The notes: a model not told the origin generated them from the letters alone. 64,000 nucleotides of DNA from Gentiana macrophylla (GCA_026214975.1 JAOBSW010000543.1:1-64000); one strand, 5' to 3'; shown: positions 12,511 through 24,799, counted from the stretch's first letter. Numbers and translations: made by a program.

Positions 12511-13948
12511 TCAAGATTGCCCCGGAGCGGGAGAAACATCAGCTGGAGGATCGGAAGAGGGTCCAGATGGTGGTGCCGTAGTCCCAGCTACTGAATCATG
12601 CTGCTCCTCATCTGACGATGACTCAGACTCGTGAAGGACGTCCGCAATGGCCTGCTCAATCTCATCAGAATAAAGAAAGTCAATGACGCTCGGATTGAAG
12701 ATTCTGTTGTCCCGTATAGGCCGGCCTTCACTCATACACTTCAAAATTGTCAGAATGTTGTTCTGAGAAGTCTGAAGATCCTCCATCCAATTACGGACAC
12801 TGTTGCCCATACTCAGCCGCATCCGGATCGACGGAGATAAAGTAGGAAAAGAGGATGGTTGAGGCGATGCCGAAGAAGTACCAGGCTCACGTGCTATCTC
12901 AGCCTCAGTCTCAGTCTGACCCAAAGATTTTACTTTCTCCCTCTGCAAGAACCTAGGATTCTTTGGTTTGTGATCGGTCTTGTACCCGGGAACTCCAGCA
13001 TCGTGTGTATACCTTCTGATTCATAGAAATCTCATCGAAAATCGCTTGCCCTACATCAACATTGAGCTTGAAGTTCAAGGCATATAGCATCCCAAGGTCA
13101 CCAATGTGGAAGTGCGTCAGGTTGTTCTTAGGCAACAACCTGTTCTGAATAAATCGACATTGGACCTTCCAATCTTCCGTCCAACTCGTAGTGATCAATT
13201 CCTTCCTATCTCCACCCGGCCTAAGTGTCCATGGTACCTCCGGGCATACCAACATCCGTAACTCCTCCAACGGATCCTCACCGGGATCCTGTTTAGCTTT
13301 AACTGCCTCCTTATAGTCCAACCCCTCGAAAGGAGCTAACCCGTACTTTCCATTGATAACCGCCGGTGTAAATGGCACCTTAACTCCCGATCTGATAATC
13401 GCCTTGAGCTTCAAATTTGTCTCCGAGCAATTGGCATAAAATTCACGGACCAATGTAGCATTAACCGGGGTCCTCGGGGTTACCATCAAAGCTCCCCACT
13501 CCCTATCTCTCAATAACTTCACAAATAAGGGATCAACTTGAGGCTCAAGGATAGCTCGCTCGATCAACATCGTCCTCGTCAGATAGTGCTTATTATAGAC
13601 TTCCATCGCCTTAGGGTTGATGAATCTACGAGCAAATGGAATAGGGATAGCGGGTCTCACTCTCTGTCTAGCCGGCTCAGCTCCTTCAGGCTCATTGTGT
13701 ACCTGCTCACCCCGAGCTTCTGGTACCCTAGTCTGCATCCTCACTAACGGCTCATCATCCGTGTCAGAACCCGACTCAGACTCATCTCGCAAGGGAACCC
13801 TAGATTGACCTCTAGGAGTATTCTGACGTTCACCAATATGAATGCCTCGGTTCGGATTAACTAATGGGGTGGCTACAGTCTTTTTCTTGTTAGCCGGTTC
13901 AGTAGCAATTCCCTTACCGTGCCTCTTTACTACCGCTTTACGTACCAT
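12511..13948 (-). pseudogene. Athila extra ORF in envelope position, single frameshift
   Basis: Located between pol and the 3' LTR on the element strand, where Athila elements carry an additional ORF often called envelope-like. The 331-codon part (13948-12953) has a basic N-terminus (VRKAVVKRHGKG), an acidic serine stretch, then a globular part (RRFINPKAMEVYNKHYL, LVREFYANCSE, VKVPFTPAVINGKYGL) that resembles the plant-transposon protein domain found in Athila-like ORFs. Near 13010 the frame shifts. The tail (12948-12511) is Ser/Pro/Glu-rich. I see no clear signal peptide or fusion peptide, so an envelope function is only positional inference. It is one of the better preserved genes in the element. 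Confidence 0.75.
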
Positions 13949-14551
13949 TGTAGACTAAGGACGGACAAACACCAACCCAAAGCCAAATTCAAATATAACC
14001 ACCCGTTTATCGTCCAAACGGGATTTCCCAAACAACCCAACACCAAACCGACGTCAAAACAACAATGCAGACCATCCAACACCATCCATCAACATCCCAG
14101 ATCACCACAAAACAAGAAACAAGAACAGAACAAGAAAGAAAAACAAATAAGAGAAAAGTCCTATAAAACAGTCGACTCGAAGATCGAACTCAAAAAAAAA
14201 CGTGCAATAATCTAGGAAAAGCTTATAAAATCTTACCAAGTATGATGAAAGGATGATGATTATGCTGATTAGAAGTCCCAAATGTGAACAAACGAGACCA
14301 AAGGTCGGATTTTTTCAAAAGAAAACCGCACACTCTAGATTACTGATTCGAAACAACGGTTGTATGTTGGTGGATTTCGTTTGAAAAAACAAAAAGAGGG
14401 GATTGAGAGCTGTTTGTAGGGCCTTGAATCGCCCAATTCGGTGTAGAAATGAGGATTTTCGAGCAAAGGGAGGCAAAAAGTCGGGTTTTGCAATTTAAAT
14501 TTTCCGATTCGAATAAACAATGGAAGCAGGGGGTATATATAGACGCAGGTC

Positions 14552-14760
14552 TGGACGGGCGTCCATTAGAGTGGACGGGCGTTCAGCTGGAAAGCATATG
14601 AACTGGACGGGCGTCCATAAAAACAGACGCTCGTCTAGATGGCCAAATCACATACAGCGTTGAAGGAAGTATATCAGACGGGCATCAAAGAATGGTGGAC
14701 GCTCGTCCAAAAAGTGTGCATGGCGGACGGCCGTCCATGAGAATGGACGGGCGTTCATAG
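14552..14760. repeat. Cluster of GGACGGGCGTCC-like motifs downstream of Athila pol
   Basis: About eight or nine copies of near-palindromic GGACGGGCGTCC, GGACGCTCGTCC and GGACGGCCGTCC lie within 210 bp, spaced roughly 15-45 bp. This is the same motif family as in the leader (21808-22015) and the LTRs. Confidence 0.82.
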
Positions 14761-15313
14761 AGAAAAATTGCAAAATTTATAGAATTTCATACAATTTAAA
14801 TTCAAACTTGCATTTCCTTATTAAACTTAAATAAAAGTTCAAACATACAAATAAAAATCAACGAAAAACATAAAATCACTAGAAGATACGCTAAAACAAA
14901 CAGAAAACAGTGGGTTGCCTCCCACCAAGCGCTTTTGTTTTACGTCGGGGCTCGACGAAACAAACCTAACTAACGCTAGTCTGCATAAATCTCGTCCCAA
15001 TCCACCAAACGGATGAGGCAGCGAAGCATATCAATAGCAGGAGGGAAATCATAGTCGTCTTGTATGCCCCGGTCATCTCCGACCACCTCTAAACCTCTAA
15101 AATGCGAAGCTGTAGTACAGCGCTAGATCATCGAAGATAGGGTCATTTAGGACCGTATATGGACGTCCCCATGACTTCTGGAGCTCCTCAGCAGTGAAGT
15201 CACTACCTCCCGAATAGCAGGGGACAATGAGAACATAGGTGATGGTCTTCGTACGGGTACTAAGCTCAAAATCTACGTGCAAGACTATAGTGCCTCCTGG
15301 TCCATCAGCTATT

Positions 15314-15402
15314 GTAATCAATGGGATCCGACTAATGATGGGGAACTCCTCCGGAAGAAGTCCGTAATCAATGGGATCCGACTAATCAATGGGATCCGAC
15401 TA
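15314..15402. repeat. Short direct repeat, three copies
   Basis: AATCAATGGGATCCGACTAA occurs once near 15316 and twice back to back near 15366-15402, in the Athila spacer. It looks like a local slippage duplication. Confidence 0.8.
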
Positions 15403-15761
15403 AAAAGCAAACTAACTGACAGATATAACAGAAAAACTTAGTCAACTAAAACTTAATTAAACTAAAACGTAAATAAATATAACACTAACAGCCTAAACAA
15501 AATTTAACTAACATAATAAGGGATATCTAGGATGCCTCCTAGTAGCGCTTTTGGTTAATGTCGTTAGCTCGACACTGTTGAAGTCTAGCCTGGATCAGGC
15601 CATTTGACTTTTCTGCCAGCCACTACCTCGTGTAAGCTCTGATCAGTGGTGTGGCCGCAGAAACAGCACCTAACACATGGGGTCAAATTCTTGATAGCTT
15701 TCCAGACACGTTTAAACTTCCCCATGGTTGACTTCTTCGTCTTCTGAAGCTTCTGATGACA

Positions 15762-17043
15762 TTATTGTTGACGCTCCTTCCAATATTCCTCCATATCCCA
15801 ACTACCAGCTAGAACTTCTTCAGATTGACCATCACCATCATCCTCAGAGAAAAGATCGGGTGAAAACTCGTCTAATTCTTCGACTGTTGTAGCACCACAT
15901 CCAAGGATATCGAGGAACCGAACAGTCAAAGGCTTGTCTTTAGGCTCACCAATGTAGTGTTTGCACCTCTGTCCGTTCACTCGAAACGGCTGGTCACCAT
16001 AACCTCGTAGTTCTAGAACGCCTCCAGGAATAATCTGGAGAATTTCAAAGGGACCGGACCAACGTGTCCTCAACTTCCCAGGAAACAAATGTAACCTAGA
16101 ATTGTAAAGAAGAACTTGTTCTCCGACTTGAAATTCTCTCTTCTTAATCTTAGAATCGTGGAGTAGCTTCATCTTATCCTTACTAATCCTGGCACTTTCG
16201 TAAGCCTGGAGTCTGAATTCGTCTAGCTCATGTAACTGCTGTAGTCGATGTTTTCCACAAGATTGGGAATCAAAGTTCAGAAACTTTGTAGCCCAATAAG
16301 CTCTATGCTCTAACTCGACAGGCAGATGACATGGTTTCCCGTAGACCATTTGATATGGAGATGTCCCCATAGGGGTTTTATAAGCGATTCTGTAAGCCCA
16401 AAGTACATCGTCAATTTCAAACTCGATTACTTTCTATGATTCATTTACCGTTTTCTCCAGGATTTTCTTGATGCTTTGGTTGCTCCTTTCAACCTGACCA
16501 CTAGTCATCGGATGATATGGTGTGCCAGTTTTATGACGAACACCATACTTTTCAAGTACTTTCTCTAAGGGTCGGTTGCAGAAGTGTGTCCCTTCATCAT
16601 TGATCAAGGCTCGTGGACATCCAAATCTCACAAAGATATTTTCTTTAAGAATTTCATTACCGTCTTATGATCATTGTCGGAGTGGCTTGAGCCTCTACCC
16701 ATTTCGACACGTAATCTCATGAGACTAAGATGTATTTATTACCGCAAGATGATGGGAATGGTCCCATAAAATCGATACCCCATACATCAAAGACTTCGCA
16801 TTCTAGGATGGGTTTCAAAGGCATGTCAAAACGCCTTGTCAGAGTACCGGTTCTTTGGCACCTATCACAGGCTTTACAGAAAGCTTCTGTATCTTTAAAG
16901 ATCGTAGGCCAATAGAAACCGGATTGAAAGATCTTAGCCACGGTTTTCCACGGAACAAAATGACCGCGGTGGGTCCTTTGTAGCCTTTCGCTCAATAATA
17001 TCCCGTTGCTCAAATTCAGGAACACATCTTCTAAGCGGACCAT
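15762..17043 (-). pseudogene. pol: Athila-like integrase, broken
   Basis: Inserts the cDNA into the host genome. Piece 17043-16717 has the zinc-binding part (THRGHF, then CKACDRCQR) and the first catalytic Asp in VWGIDFMGPFP. A gap in frame follows. Piece 16631-16434 has the second Asp ([12 protein letters not shown]) and the Glu (SGQVERSNQ). An in-frame TAG at 16432-16434 precedes 16370-15762, which has [20 protein letters not shown] and the [14 protein letters not shown] end domain typical of Athila. All three D, D, E residues can be assigned, but no single frame holds them together. The C-terminal tail is acidic and ends at 15762. Confidence 0.9.
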
Positions 17044-18502
17044 CTTTCTGAGATCTTGAAAAGATAAGGTTCATCCCAAACGAAATATTTCAAATCAGAG
17101 AAGAACTTTTTCTTCTCCTGATAAGACATCTCTGGATCGAGATAACGGGCATGAAGGTAGTTTACAATGGAAGAATACCATGGAACCTCAGGAGGACAAT
17201 CGTCTATCAACATAATGTTTTCTAGAGGAAAGTACAGATCTATATCATCTGGATCATCCTTTTCCTCATTTAACATCCTAGAAACGTGATCAGCCACTAC
17301 ATTTTCACTGCCCTTTTTGTCCTTAATTTGAACGTCAAACTCTTGTAGGGTCAATATCCAACGTAGTAAGCACGGTTTAGCCTCTTTCTTAGTCATCAGA
17401 TACCGCAAAGCAGCGTGATCGGTCCACACAATCACTTGAGCTCCTAACAAGTAACTACGAAACTTGTCCATAGCAAAAACTACGCCAAAAGCTCCTTTTC
17501 GGTGAGTGGTATAGTTAACTTGAGAGGGTTCAATGTGTGATTTGGCGTAATAGATAGGTGGAACTTCCCTTGATCTTTTGCCCTAGAAACGACTAACAAA
17601 CATAATTTGATGCATCGCACATAAGCTCAAACGGTAGGTTCCAATCAGGCGATATAAGAATTGGAGCAGATATTAACCGATCCTTGAGCTCCTCAAACGC
17701 TTGCTTGCAGCTCTCATCAAAATTAAACTCAACGTCTTCCTTTAGTTAAGTGGACAGGGGCTTGGCTATCTTGGAGAAGTCTTGAATGAACCTTCTGTAA
17801 AAACCGACATGTCCAAGAAAGCCTCTAACTTCACGCACATTCTTAGGGTAGCTCATCTTCTCGATAGCTTCTACTTTTGCCCTGTCAACTTCTATACCTT
17901 TGGCGGAGATCTTGTGGCCAAGAACTATTCCCTCATCTACCATGAAATGGCATTTTTCCCAGTTCAGTACTAAGTTCTTTTCCACACATCTGGATAACAC
18001 TTGATCAAGATTGTCGAGGCAATGATCGAAGGACTGACCAAAAACCGAAAAATCATCCATAAAGATTTCCATACACTTTTCTACAAGCCCGTCAAAGATA
18101 GCCAGCATACATCTTTGAAATGTGCATTTGGGGCATTCTGAGAGACCAAATGGCATTCGCCTATAAGCAAATGTACCATAAAGGCGAGGTAAAAGTGGTC
18201 TTTTCTTGGTCAGCTGGGTCAATGGGTATTTGGAAGTATCCTGAATATCCATCTAAGAAGCAGTAGAATGCGTGTCCCGCCAGACGCTCGAGCATCTGAT
18301 CAATGAATGGAAGGGGAAAGTGATCTTTCATGGTTACCTTATTGAGCTTTCGATAATCGATGCAGACTCTGTAACCAGTGACAAGTCTCAATGCAATTTC
18401 CTCTCCCTTCTCATTCCTCTCAATTGTAATTCCTCCTTTCTTGGGAACTACCTGAGTAGGGGAAACCCATTCACTATCAGCGATGGCATAAATGATTCCC
18501 AT
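17031..18502 (-). pseudogene. pol: Athila-like reverse transcriptase and RNase H, broken
   Basis: Copies the element RNA into DNA. The first RT piece (18502-18161) has VPKKGGIT, GYRVCIDYRKLNKVT and HFPLPFIDQMLERLAG. After a frame change near 18185 the second (18252-17746) has YGTFAYRRMPFGL, the catalytic box FMDDF and the lineage-typical LVLNWEKCHFMV and GIVLGHKIS. RNase H (about 17740-17031) is broken more often: a piece around 17690-17600 resembles FELMCDAS, and the tail 17471-17031 has [12 protein letters not shown] and VVADHVSRM. Catalytic residues are partly present, but the chain is interrupted several times. Confidence 0.9.
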
Positions 18503-18862
18503 GTCCGGAAGCTTGATGATTTCCTTTTAACGACTTCTTGCATATGAGGGTTGAGCCTTCTCTGGGTCATCTAACACATTTCGCACCCTCATTCGTCTTG
18601 ATCTTGTGCATACTGGATGTCATGAGATATTCCTCGATATCTCCTACTTGCCAACCAAAGGCTTTTTCATTTTTCCTCAAAGCGTTGATCAATTTCATTT
18701 CCTCCAAGCGAAAGCTTGGCGAGATATAATCAGTGGAAGCTTGTCACCTTCTCTTAAAAACACATACTTAAGATGCTTAGGCAAGCGGATTTAACACTAA
18801 ATCTGCAGGGGTCTTCTAAACTAGACTTGAGATCTCCACTTTTCAACTCAATATCATTGAGT

Positions 18863-19500
18863 TTACTCTGTGGTCCCCCACCGCCAAAGCTTCTCCTTGA
18901 ATAATTCTTCCTCAAAATCATTTGCTAATTGATCTAGATTAACCACACCATGAGTATTTAGGTTGTCAACTAATCGCTCGTATTCCGCTTCTACAGCCAT
19001 GACTTGTTTATCCATATAATCAATGAAATCATCTGTCATATAATCAATGGAAAAGCCGGTTGGGTGGCCAGAGGGTACTTGAATGGACTTTAAGACATTG
19101 TAACTCACCTCTTGATCACCAACTCGGATAGTCACTTGCCCACCATCGCAATCTATGAGGGCTCTAGTTTGTAGATAAGAAGGGCCTTCCAAGAATGGGG
19201 GCGTTTTCACCCTTTTCAATATCTAAAACATACCAATCAAGCTGGAAAGGTAAATCTATCAATCACGAAACAAAAGCGTCTTTCGGGATCCTGAAGCTTT
19301 CTTAGAAGATCTATCGTGAATTGTAAACTCATAGTAGTGGGTTCTAGAAGGCTTTGTAAACCAAGTTGTTTGCATCTGAGACATTGGCATAAGACTTATA
19401 GAGGCACCTAGATCACACAAAGAATTAGGGAAAACTAGGCGTCCATTTACTACGTAAAGTACGAACTTACAGGGTCACCTCTTTTAATTGGTAAGTTTTC
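18863..19500 (-). pseudogene. Athila-like retropepsin (protease) region, broken
   Basis: Would cleave the Gag-Pol polyprotein. The active-site region is readable on the minus strand at about 19425-19385 as CDLGASISLMP, where plant gypsy proteases of this lineage have D-L-G-A-S. The preceding and following stretches are in other frames. The open piece 19219-18863 continues with LEGPSYLQTRALIDCDGGQVTIRVG and an acidic linker towards RT. Several frame changes within about 650 bp make this copy inactive. Confidence 0.75.
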
Positions 19501-19547
19501 ATAATTAATCATGGAACAATCCTCACCAATTTGCCTTTCCATGCCTG

Positions 19548-21693
19548 CTAACTTCTTTTAGAAGACACAACATCCTTGATAAATTTTGTATACTTAGGCA
19601 TCTCGACCAAGACATCTGATAATGGAAGATTCACCTGAGTATTTTTCAAAAGGTCTAGCACCTTTTCATACTTCTTATCCTCAATCAAGGGAATGTTGCT
19701 CTTTCTCGGTGGAAACGGAAGTTTCTTGAGGTCATTCTCAGAGAAGACTTTCTTTGAGGATGCACTTACAGCTCTGTCTTCCAGATCCTTCCAACGAACA
19801 GCTTTTTCAGATTTCTTAGTAGTCAGGGGATCAGCCTCCTGACTTTCGCTTGCTTTTTCAGTCCTCGGGGGATCAGCCACTTGAGGATCTCCAGCTTTTT
19901 CACCTCTCGGGGATCAGCCACGAGTTTTCTCTTGCGATTGAGGGAGTGTAGGTGCTCGGCTTCCCTCCGCCTTATCAATGGCGGGAGGGGCTAGTGGTTT
20001 CACGATGGGAGGACCACTAACTTGAGTACCGCTCTCCGATTCATTGCTTGGCCTCCTCTTTACCGTATTGAATTGATGGCACGAGGTCGAGTACATGGGC
20101 CTTTGTTCAAGTCGGCTTGAGCAACTTGACCACCCTTCAGATTCTTCTCGGTGGCGGCGGTGCCACAGGGTCTAAAGCTAAGCTGTTCGCCGGTTGCCCA
20201 ATTTGTCTCTCAAGATTCTTCATCGATCTACTTTGCTCCTCCAACTTAGCTTCAAGATTGGTAAGTTGGGAAGAGCCTTGAGAGTTCTGGAAATTTGAAT
20301 AGTAGGGCTGGCTGGGCCGACTTTTGAATTGAGAATTTGAATTAGAAGGCCAATTCTGATTGAATTTTTGCGTAGGATTGGAAAAATTTGAGTTTTGGTT
20401 CTGATTAAACCCAGGGTTTCTATTGAAATTCTGATTTGCATTAAAATTCGAATTAGGATTGAAATTTGAAGATGGATTAAACCCTTGGTTTTGGAAATTA
20501 TTCTGGCCAGGAAACTGATTGAACCTTGGATTGTTCTGGCCATAGAATGCATTCACTTCCGCATTCTGTCCGTTCATAGGACAGAATTTAGAAGTGTGCC
20601 CCACCTCGTCACAATTCTGACATGTGACTTGATTATCGTCCATAATCATGGACATGACATTCACTTGATAAGGTGCGAGAGGATTAAATTGACATTGGCC
20701 ATTCATATGGCGGTCAGCGGCGATTTTCTGTCTGAGAACACGAGGTTACGTGGGAAAGAAAAAGTTTGATTTATCGGATGTGAAATTTGAGATGTTGCCA
20801 TCTCTTTGTTGCGACATGGCTATCAAACTTTGCATATTAACTTCCTCAACCTTAGGAGGAGGTGCTTGAATTGCTTGATAAGAGGGGCATAGTTATGCCG
20901 CAATGTCCTCAAGCAAAGTGCCCATCCTCTTCGGTGTTTTCTTGAAATGCCCCACAGATGAACTATTGACCATGCCTTTTGTAAGCTCGGTCAATCCACT
21001 AAGAAAGGTGTTGACTTGCCTTCCGGTGGCAAGCCATGATGGGGACATTTTCTGAGAAGAGACTTGAATCTCTTCCAACATTCAAAGAACGACTCATTTT
21101 CTTTCTGATAGAATGTGAAAATGTCGTTCAAACACTGGGCTGTCTTTGAAGGCGGAAAGTATTGACTTAGAAATTCTCTTTCAAGTTCAGCCCAGGTGGT
21201 GATAGATTCAGAGGGGAGAGAGGTGTACCACTCTTTAGCCTCTCCCTTCAAAGAAAATGGGAAAAGTTTCAGCTTGATAGCATCCTCACTTACTCCTTGG
21301 ATGCGTGTAGTGCCGCATATCTCTAGGAATGTATGTAAGTGGGTATGCGGATTCTCTGATTGATAACCATGAAAAATAGATGCATGCTGCATCATCTGAA
21401 TAAGTCCCGGTTTTCACTCAAAGGTTTGTGCGAAGAATTTGGAATAACAATAGCGGGTTGACTTTGACTTCGCCTGGCATGGTGTAGTCTGCCAACGTAC
21501 GTCTATTATTAGCGGCCATTATCACAAAATCAGTGATTTCTCTTGCTAGTTGATCTTCAAGATCTCGCTCGGCTCTGTCTGCCAGAACCGCGGAACGGAA
21601 AATCCGCCTGTTTGGCCAAACTACGGTTCGCTCGGGGTCAGGGGTGTATAATAACGGTCCCTTTTGACTCCGAGTTTGCATAAACCGGACCAA
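19548..21693 (-). pseudogene. gag: Athila-like gag, broken
   Basis: Structural protein that would form the virus-like particle. The N-terminal part (21693-21418) opens after MQTRSQ. A stop near 21419 separates it from the retrotransposon gag domain (21395-20991), recognisable by FSLKGEAKEWYTSLP and WAELEREFLSQYFP. Another frame shift precedes 21081-20893. The segment 20706-20137 carries a CX2CX4HX4C zinc knuckle (CQNCDEVGHTSKFC), then a long Asn/Gln/Phe-rich stretch typical of this lineage. A further piece at 19880-19548 ends in the gag/protease linker (LPLSDVLVEMPKYTKFIKDV). At least four breaks mean no full-length Gag can be made from this copy. Pol follows directly on the same strand. Confidence 0.88.
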
Positions 21694-21807
21694 AAAACAA
21701 GTGGTTGAAACCTAAAAACTAAGAAATTGAAAGCCTAAACTAAAAATTAAAAACCTAAAGAAAAGAAAGGGGAAATAAGGAAAGGAAACAAAAGTATTGA
21801 AGAAAAC

Positions 21808-22015
21808 AGGACCAGACGGACGTCCAAGAGTTTGGACGGGCGTCCGGATGGAATTGAGATCGGACGGGCGTTCAGTAGACCAAACGCTCGTCTACACGGC
21901 ATAATACTTGGACGGGCGTCCGAAACCTATGGACGCTCGTCCAAGCGAGTAAAAGTGGTTCAGGATCGAAGACTTTCCAGCGAACGGGCGTCCAATTATC
22001 AGACGTCCGTTTAAA
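21808..22015. repeat. Cluster of GGACGGGCGTCC-like motifs in the Athila leader
   Basis: At least seven copies of a nearly self-complementary 12-14-mer (GGACGGGCGTCC, GGACGCTCGTCC, AGACGTCCGTTT and similar) lie at irregular spacing in the untranslated leader between the primer site and gag. They are much more GC-rich than the surrounding A-rich DNA. The same motif family recurs downstream of pol and in both LTRs. No known function recognised. Confidence 0.8.
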
Positions 22016-22243
22016 AACGGGAAAACAAGAACAGAAAAGAAAAATTTGCAGAAAAGAACAGATAAAAGAAGAGAAGAGAAGAGAACTAATCACAAGAGAA
22101 CCTTAAACCCTAAGCTAAAACCCTAATTAACTAATTACCTAAACGTTTATCAACTAAAAACAGGAATTTAAAACGAAATAAAAATAGGAAAACAAAAACA
22201 AACAGGTAAAACGGAAAAACAAAAACTAGACAACCGTCCGGTT

Positions 22244-22260
22244 CCCCGGCAACGGCGCCA
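22244..22260 (-). promoter_or_regulatory. Primer binding site, tRNA-Asp type
   Basis: The plus strand reads CCCCGGCAACGGCGCCA, six bases inside the LTR edge. It is identical to the 3' end of plant tRNA-Asp including CCA, so the element strand is complementary to that tRNA over 17 bases. Athila/Tat elements characteristically prime from tRNA-Asp, which supports the lineage call. Confidence 0.92.
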
Positions 22261-22266
22261 AAAACT

Positions 22267-23800
22267 TGTCACGGAATTTATTAACACAAAACAACAAGTA
22301 ATAATCCGGTTAACCTCAAGTATAAGGATCGTAGTAATAGTGGTTAATGCCGGGTCGATCTTACGGGGAACTGGCAATTGTGAATTCTAGTTTTTATTCC
22401 TAACAAACCTATGTCACGATTACTAAACTAAACAGTGGATAAAACTAAACAGATCTGAAGATAAAACTCAACTAAAACGTAAAACTGGACAGAAGATATG
22501 ATCTAAAGCCAGGAAGGATATGTTTCGAACCAATTTAAACTAAACTAAATCTAAGATGCAATAGAAAAAACTAACTAAGCTAAGTAATTCAATTTCAAGG
22601 GATTTTAATCAATAATTTACGAAGCGAACAAGCAATTGATCCACCTATCCTATCAATATTGAGTTTCAATTCAGATTATTTCGTGATTACTAATCTAGTT
22701 GTGATTCCCCTATTCAAAGGTATGAACCCTAATTTCTTAGGCAAGTTCGTCTATTAATCTCTATCTTTCGATCTAAAGATTAACGCTCTCAAATCAAGGT
22801 GTGAAATCTCTCAATTTCTAACCTAGAAATCTAACCTAATAACTCTCGTTAATTAGATCAAATATCTATCCTTTATCGTGGTGATCTAAAGTCTAACTTG
22901 ATTTTCATCAATTAAACAATCAATAAAGCAAGCATCTTTCGATATAAATTTGCAATAACAACGTAAAGCATGATAAAGGAACAACTCGTAATAGATACTC
23001 ACAAAATAATCACGAAAAGAAACTGAATTGTTGAATCGGACGGCTTCACAACGCTTGTTCAATGGAGGCCTAGCCTCTTAGCATCCTCTTGAAGATCGAA
23101 TTAATGAAGTAAAAAAACATAAAAAGTGTTTAGAACTACTAGAAAACTAAGAACAATGAAATCTCAGCCGCCCCTAGGGTTTAGGGTTTTTAGTATATGG
23201 TATATTGTGAGGAAAAACGCGCTGATATTTATAGAAGATTAAGTCGGTTTCAGCATGTCGGCCGATGGACGCCCGTCTGGAAAGGGTGAACGCCCGTCCA
23301 ACTTGTGTAATCTTCTTCGAGTCGGGCCGAGTCATGATCAGACGCCCGTCTGCCAGCGTCCACTCCTGCGTCCAAACTTCCTGAATCAACTTCCCATTCC
23401 TGGACGCTCGTTCACTTCAGTAGACGCTCGTCCACTATGGACGTCAGTTCAGGATCGAATTTAATCTTGATTTCTTGAACCTTATCTCTTTTTCTCTATC
23501 TCATTCCTTCATTATCTCTTTTATCTTCAATTATCTCGAACTTAATCAACTCTTGAGCATCTTTTGAGCCTCAAACATGTATCTATAACATATAAAAACA
23601 TCGCAAAATGTAATAACGCTCAAATGATCATCAAATCATAATTAAAACACACAAATCAACCTATTTTGCGATTAACTCTTTTAAAACATCATTTGCTCAA
23701 TATTTCCATTAAACACTTGTTTCTTATACAAATTCATACAAATATGAGGGAAATTATCATAAAATATAGCGTTATAAATCGTATAAATTCACCCTTAACA
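22267..23800 (-). repeat. 5' LTR of the Athila-like element
   Basis: Partner of the LTR at 9503-11037, with the same terminal sequence and almost the same length (1534 against 1535 bp). In element orientation it begins TGTTAAGGGTG beside the satellite and ends CCGTGACA next to the primer site. It should carry the promoter. Confidence 0.95.
23226..23233 (-). promoter_or_regulatory. TATA-like box in the Athila 5' LTR
   Basis: TATAAATA on the minus strand, about 570 bp into the LTR in element orientation, at a plausible U3/R position. The same box is kept in the other LTR at 10463-10470. No transcription start can be seen directly. Confidence 0.5.
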
Positions 23801-24799
23801 CCTAATTTATCGTTCTGGTCGATATCACATCAGTACTTCAAAGAGAATTACAAACGTTTTATTTCATACTTTTTTTGTACCCATAGAGTACTTAACGGTG
23901 TGATTTTTGATTCCTTGTACAAGGCCATTCTGGACTCCGTTTTGCTTGCCGTTTACGCCGGCGTGCCTTTTTTATCGTTCTGGTCGATATCACATCAGTA
24001 CTTCAAAGAGAATTACAAACGTTTTTTTTGTACCCATATAGTAAATAACAGTGTGATTTTTGATTCCTTGTACAAGGCCATTCTGGCCTCCGTTTTGCTT
24101 GCCGTTTGCGCCGGCGTGCCTTATTTATCGTTCTGGTCGATATCACATCAGTACTTCAAAGATACTTTCAAACGTTTTTTTCATACCTTTTTTTGTACCC
24201 ATAGAGTACTCAACGGTGTGATTTTTGATTCCTTGTACAAGGCCATTCTGGCCTCCGTTTTGCTTGCCGTTTGCGCCGGCGTGCCTTATTTATCGTTCTG
24301 ATCGATATCACAACAGTACTTCAAAGAGAATTACAAATGTTTTTTTCGTACTTTATTTTGTATCCATAGAGTACTTAACGGTGTGATTTTAGATTCCTTG
24401 TACAAGGCCATTCTGGCCTCCGTTTTGTATGCCGTTTGCGCCGGCGTGCCTTATTTATCGTTCTGGTCGATATCACAACAGTACTTCAAAGAGAATTACA
24501 AACATTTTTTCATACTTTTTTGTACCCATAGAGTACTTAACAGTGTGATTTTTGATTCCTTGTACAAGGCCATTCTGGCCTCCGTTTTGCTTGCCGTTTG
24601 CGCAGGCGTGCCTTATTTCTCGTTCTGGTCGATATCACAACATTACTTCAAAGAGAATTACAAACGTTTTTTTCGTAATTTATTTTGTACCCATAGAGTA
24701 CTTAACGGTGTGATTTTAGATTCCTTGTACAAGGCCATTCTGGCCTCCGTTTTGCTTGCCGTTTGCGCCGGCGTGCCTTATTTATCGTTCTGGTCGATA
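23801..24799 (+). repeat. Satellite array, subfamily A, segment 2
   Basis: About six units continuing the array after the Athila insertion. The unit split by the insertion resumes at CCTAATTTATCG. It ends inside a GGTCGATATC box where the CACTA element inserted. One short unit with GTACCCATATAGTAAATAAC lies near 24030. Confidence 0.96.

Larger units (their letters stand above)
13949..15761 (-). other. Athila spacer between integrase and the extra ORF
   Basis: About 1.8 kb with no convincing gene. It contains two lineage-typical landmarks: a CCTCCTAGTAGCGCTTTTGG-type block at 15535-15555 and a related TGCCTCCCACCAAGCGC block at 14917-14933. A cluster of GGACGGGCGTCC motifs lies at 14552-14760. 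An open frame on the minus strand at 15321-15097 (74 codons) has no recognised relatives and is not called. Confidence 0.7.
9503..23800 (-). mobile_element. Athila/Tat-type Ty3-gypsy LTR retrotransposon, complete but decayed
   Basis: A 14.3-kb element reading right to left. Two LTRs of about 1.53 kb start TG and end CA and are flanked by the 5-bp duplication CCTAA (9498-9502 and 23801-23805), which sits in the satellite word normally read CCTTATTTATCG. The order 5' LTR, tRNA-Asp primer site, gag, protease, RT, RNase H, integrase, additional ORF, polypurine tract, 3' LTR is that of the Athila/Tat lineage. The integrase C-terminus (LVYGK-like, [27 protein letters not shown]) and the extra ORF downstream of pol support Athila specifically. 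All coding parts carry stops or frameshifts, so it cannot move on its own. The LTRs differ at a modest number of sites, many clustered and of a peculiar kind (see findings), so an age estimate from them would be unreliable. Confidence 0.95.

Noticed and set aside
20220..20552. 110-codon frame on the minus strand, rich in Ile/Leu/Arg
   Set aside because: Shadow of the Asn/Gln-rich gag tail in another frame.
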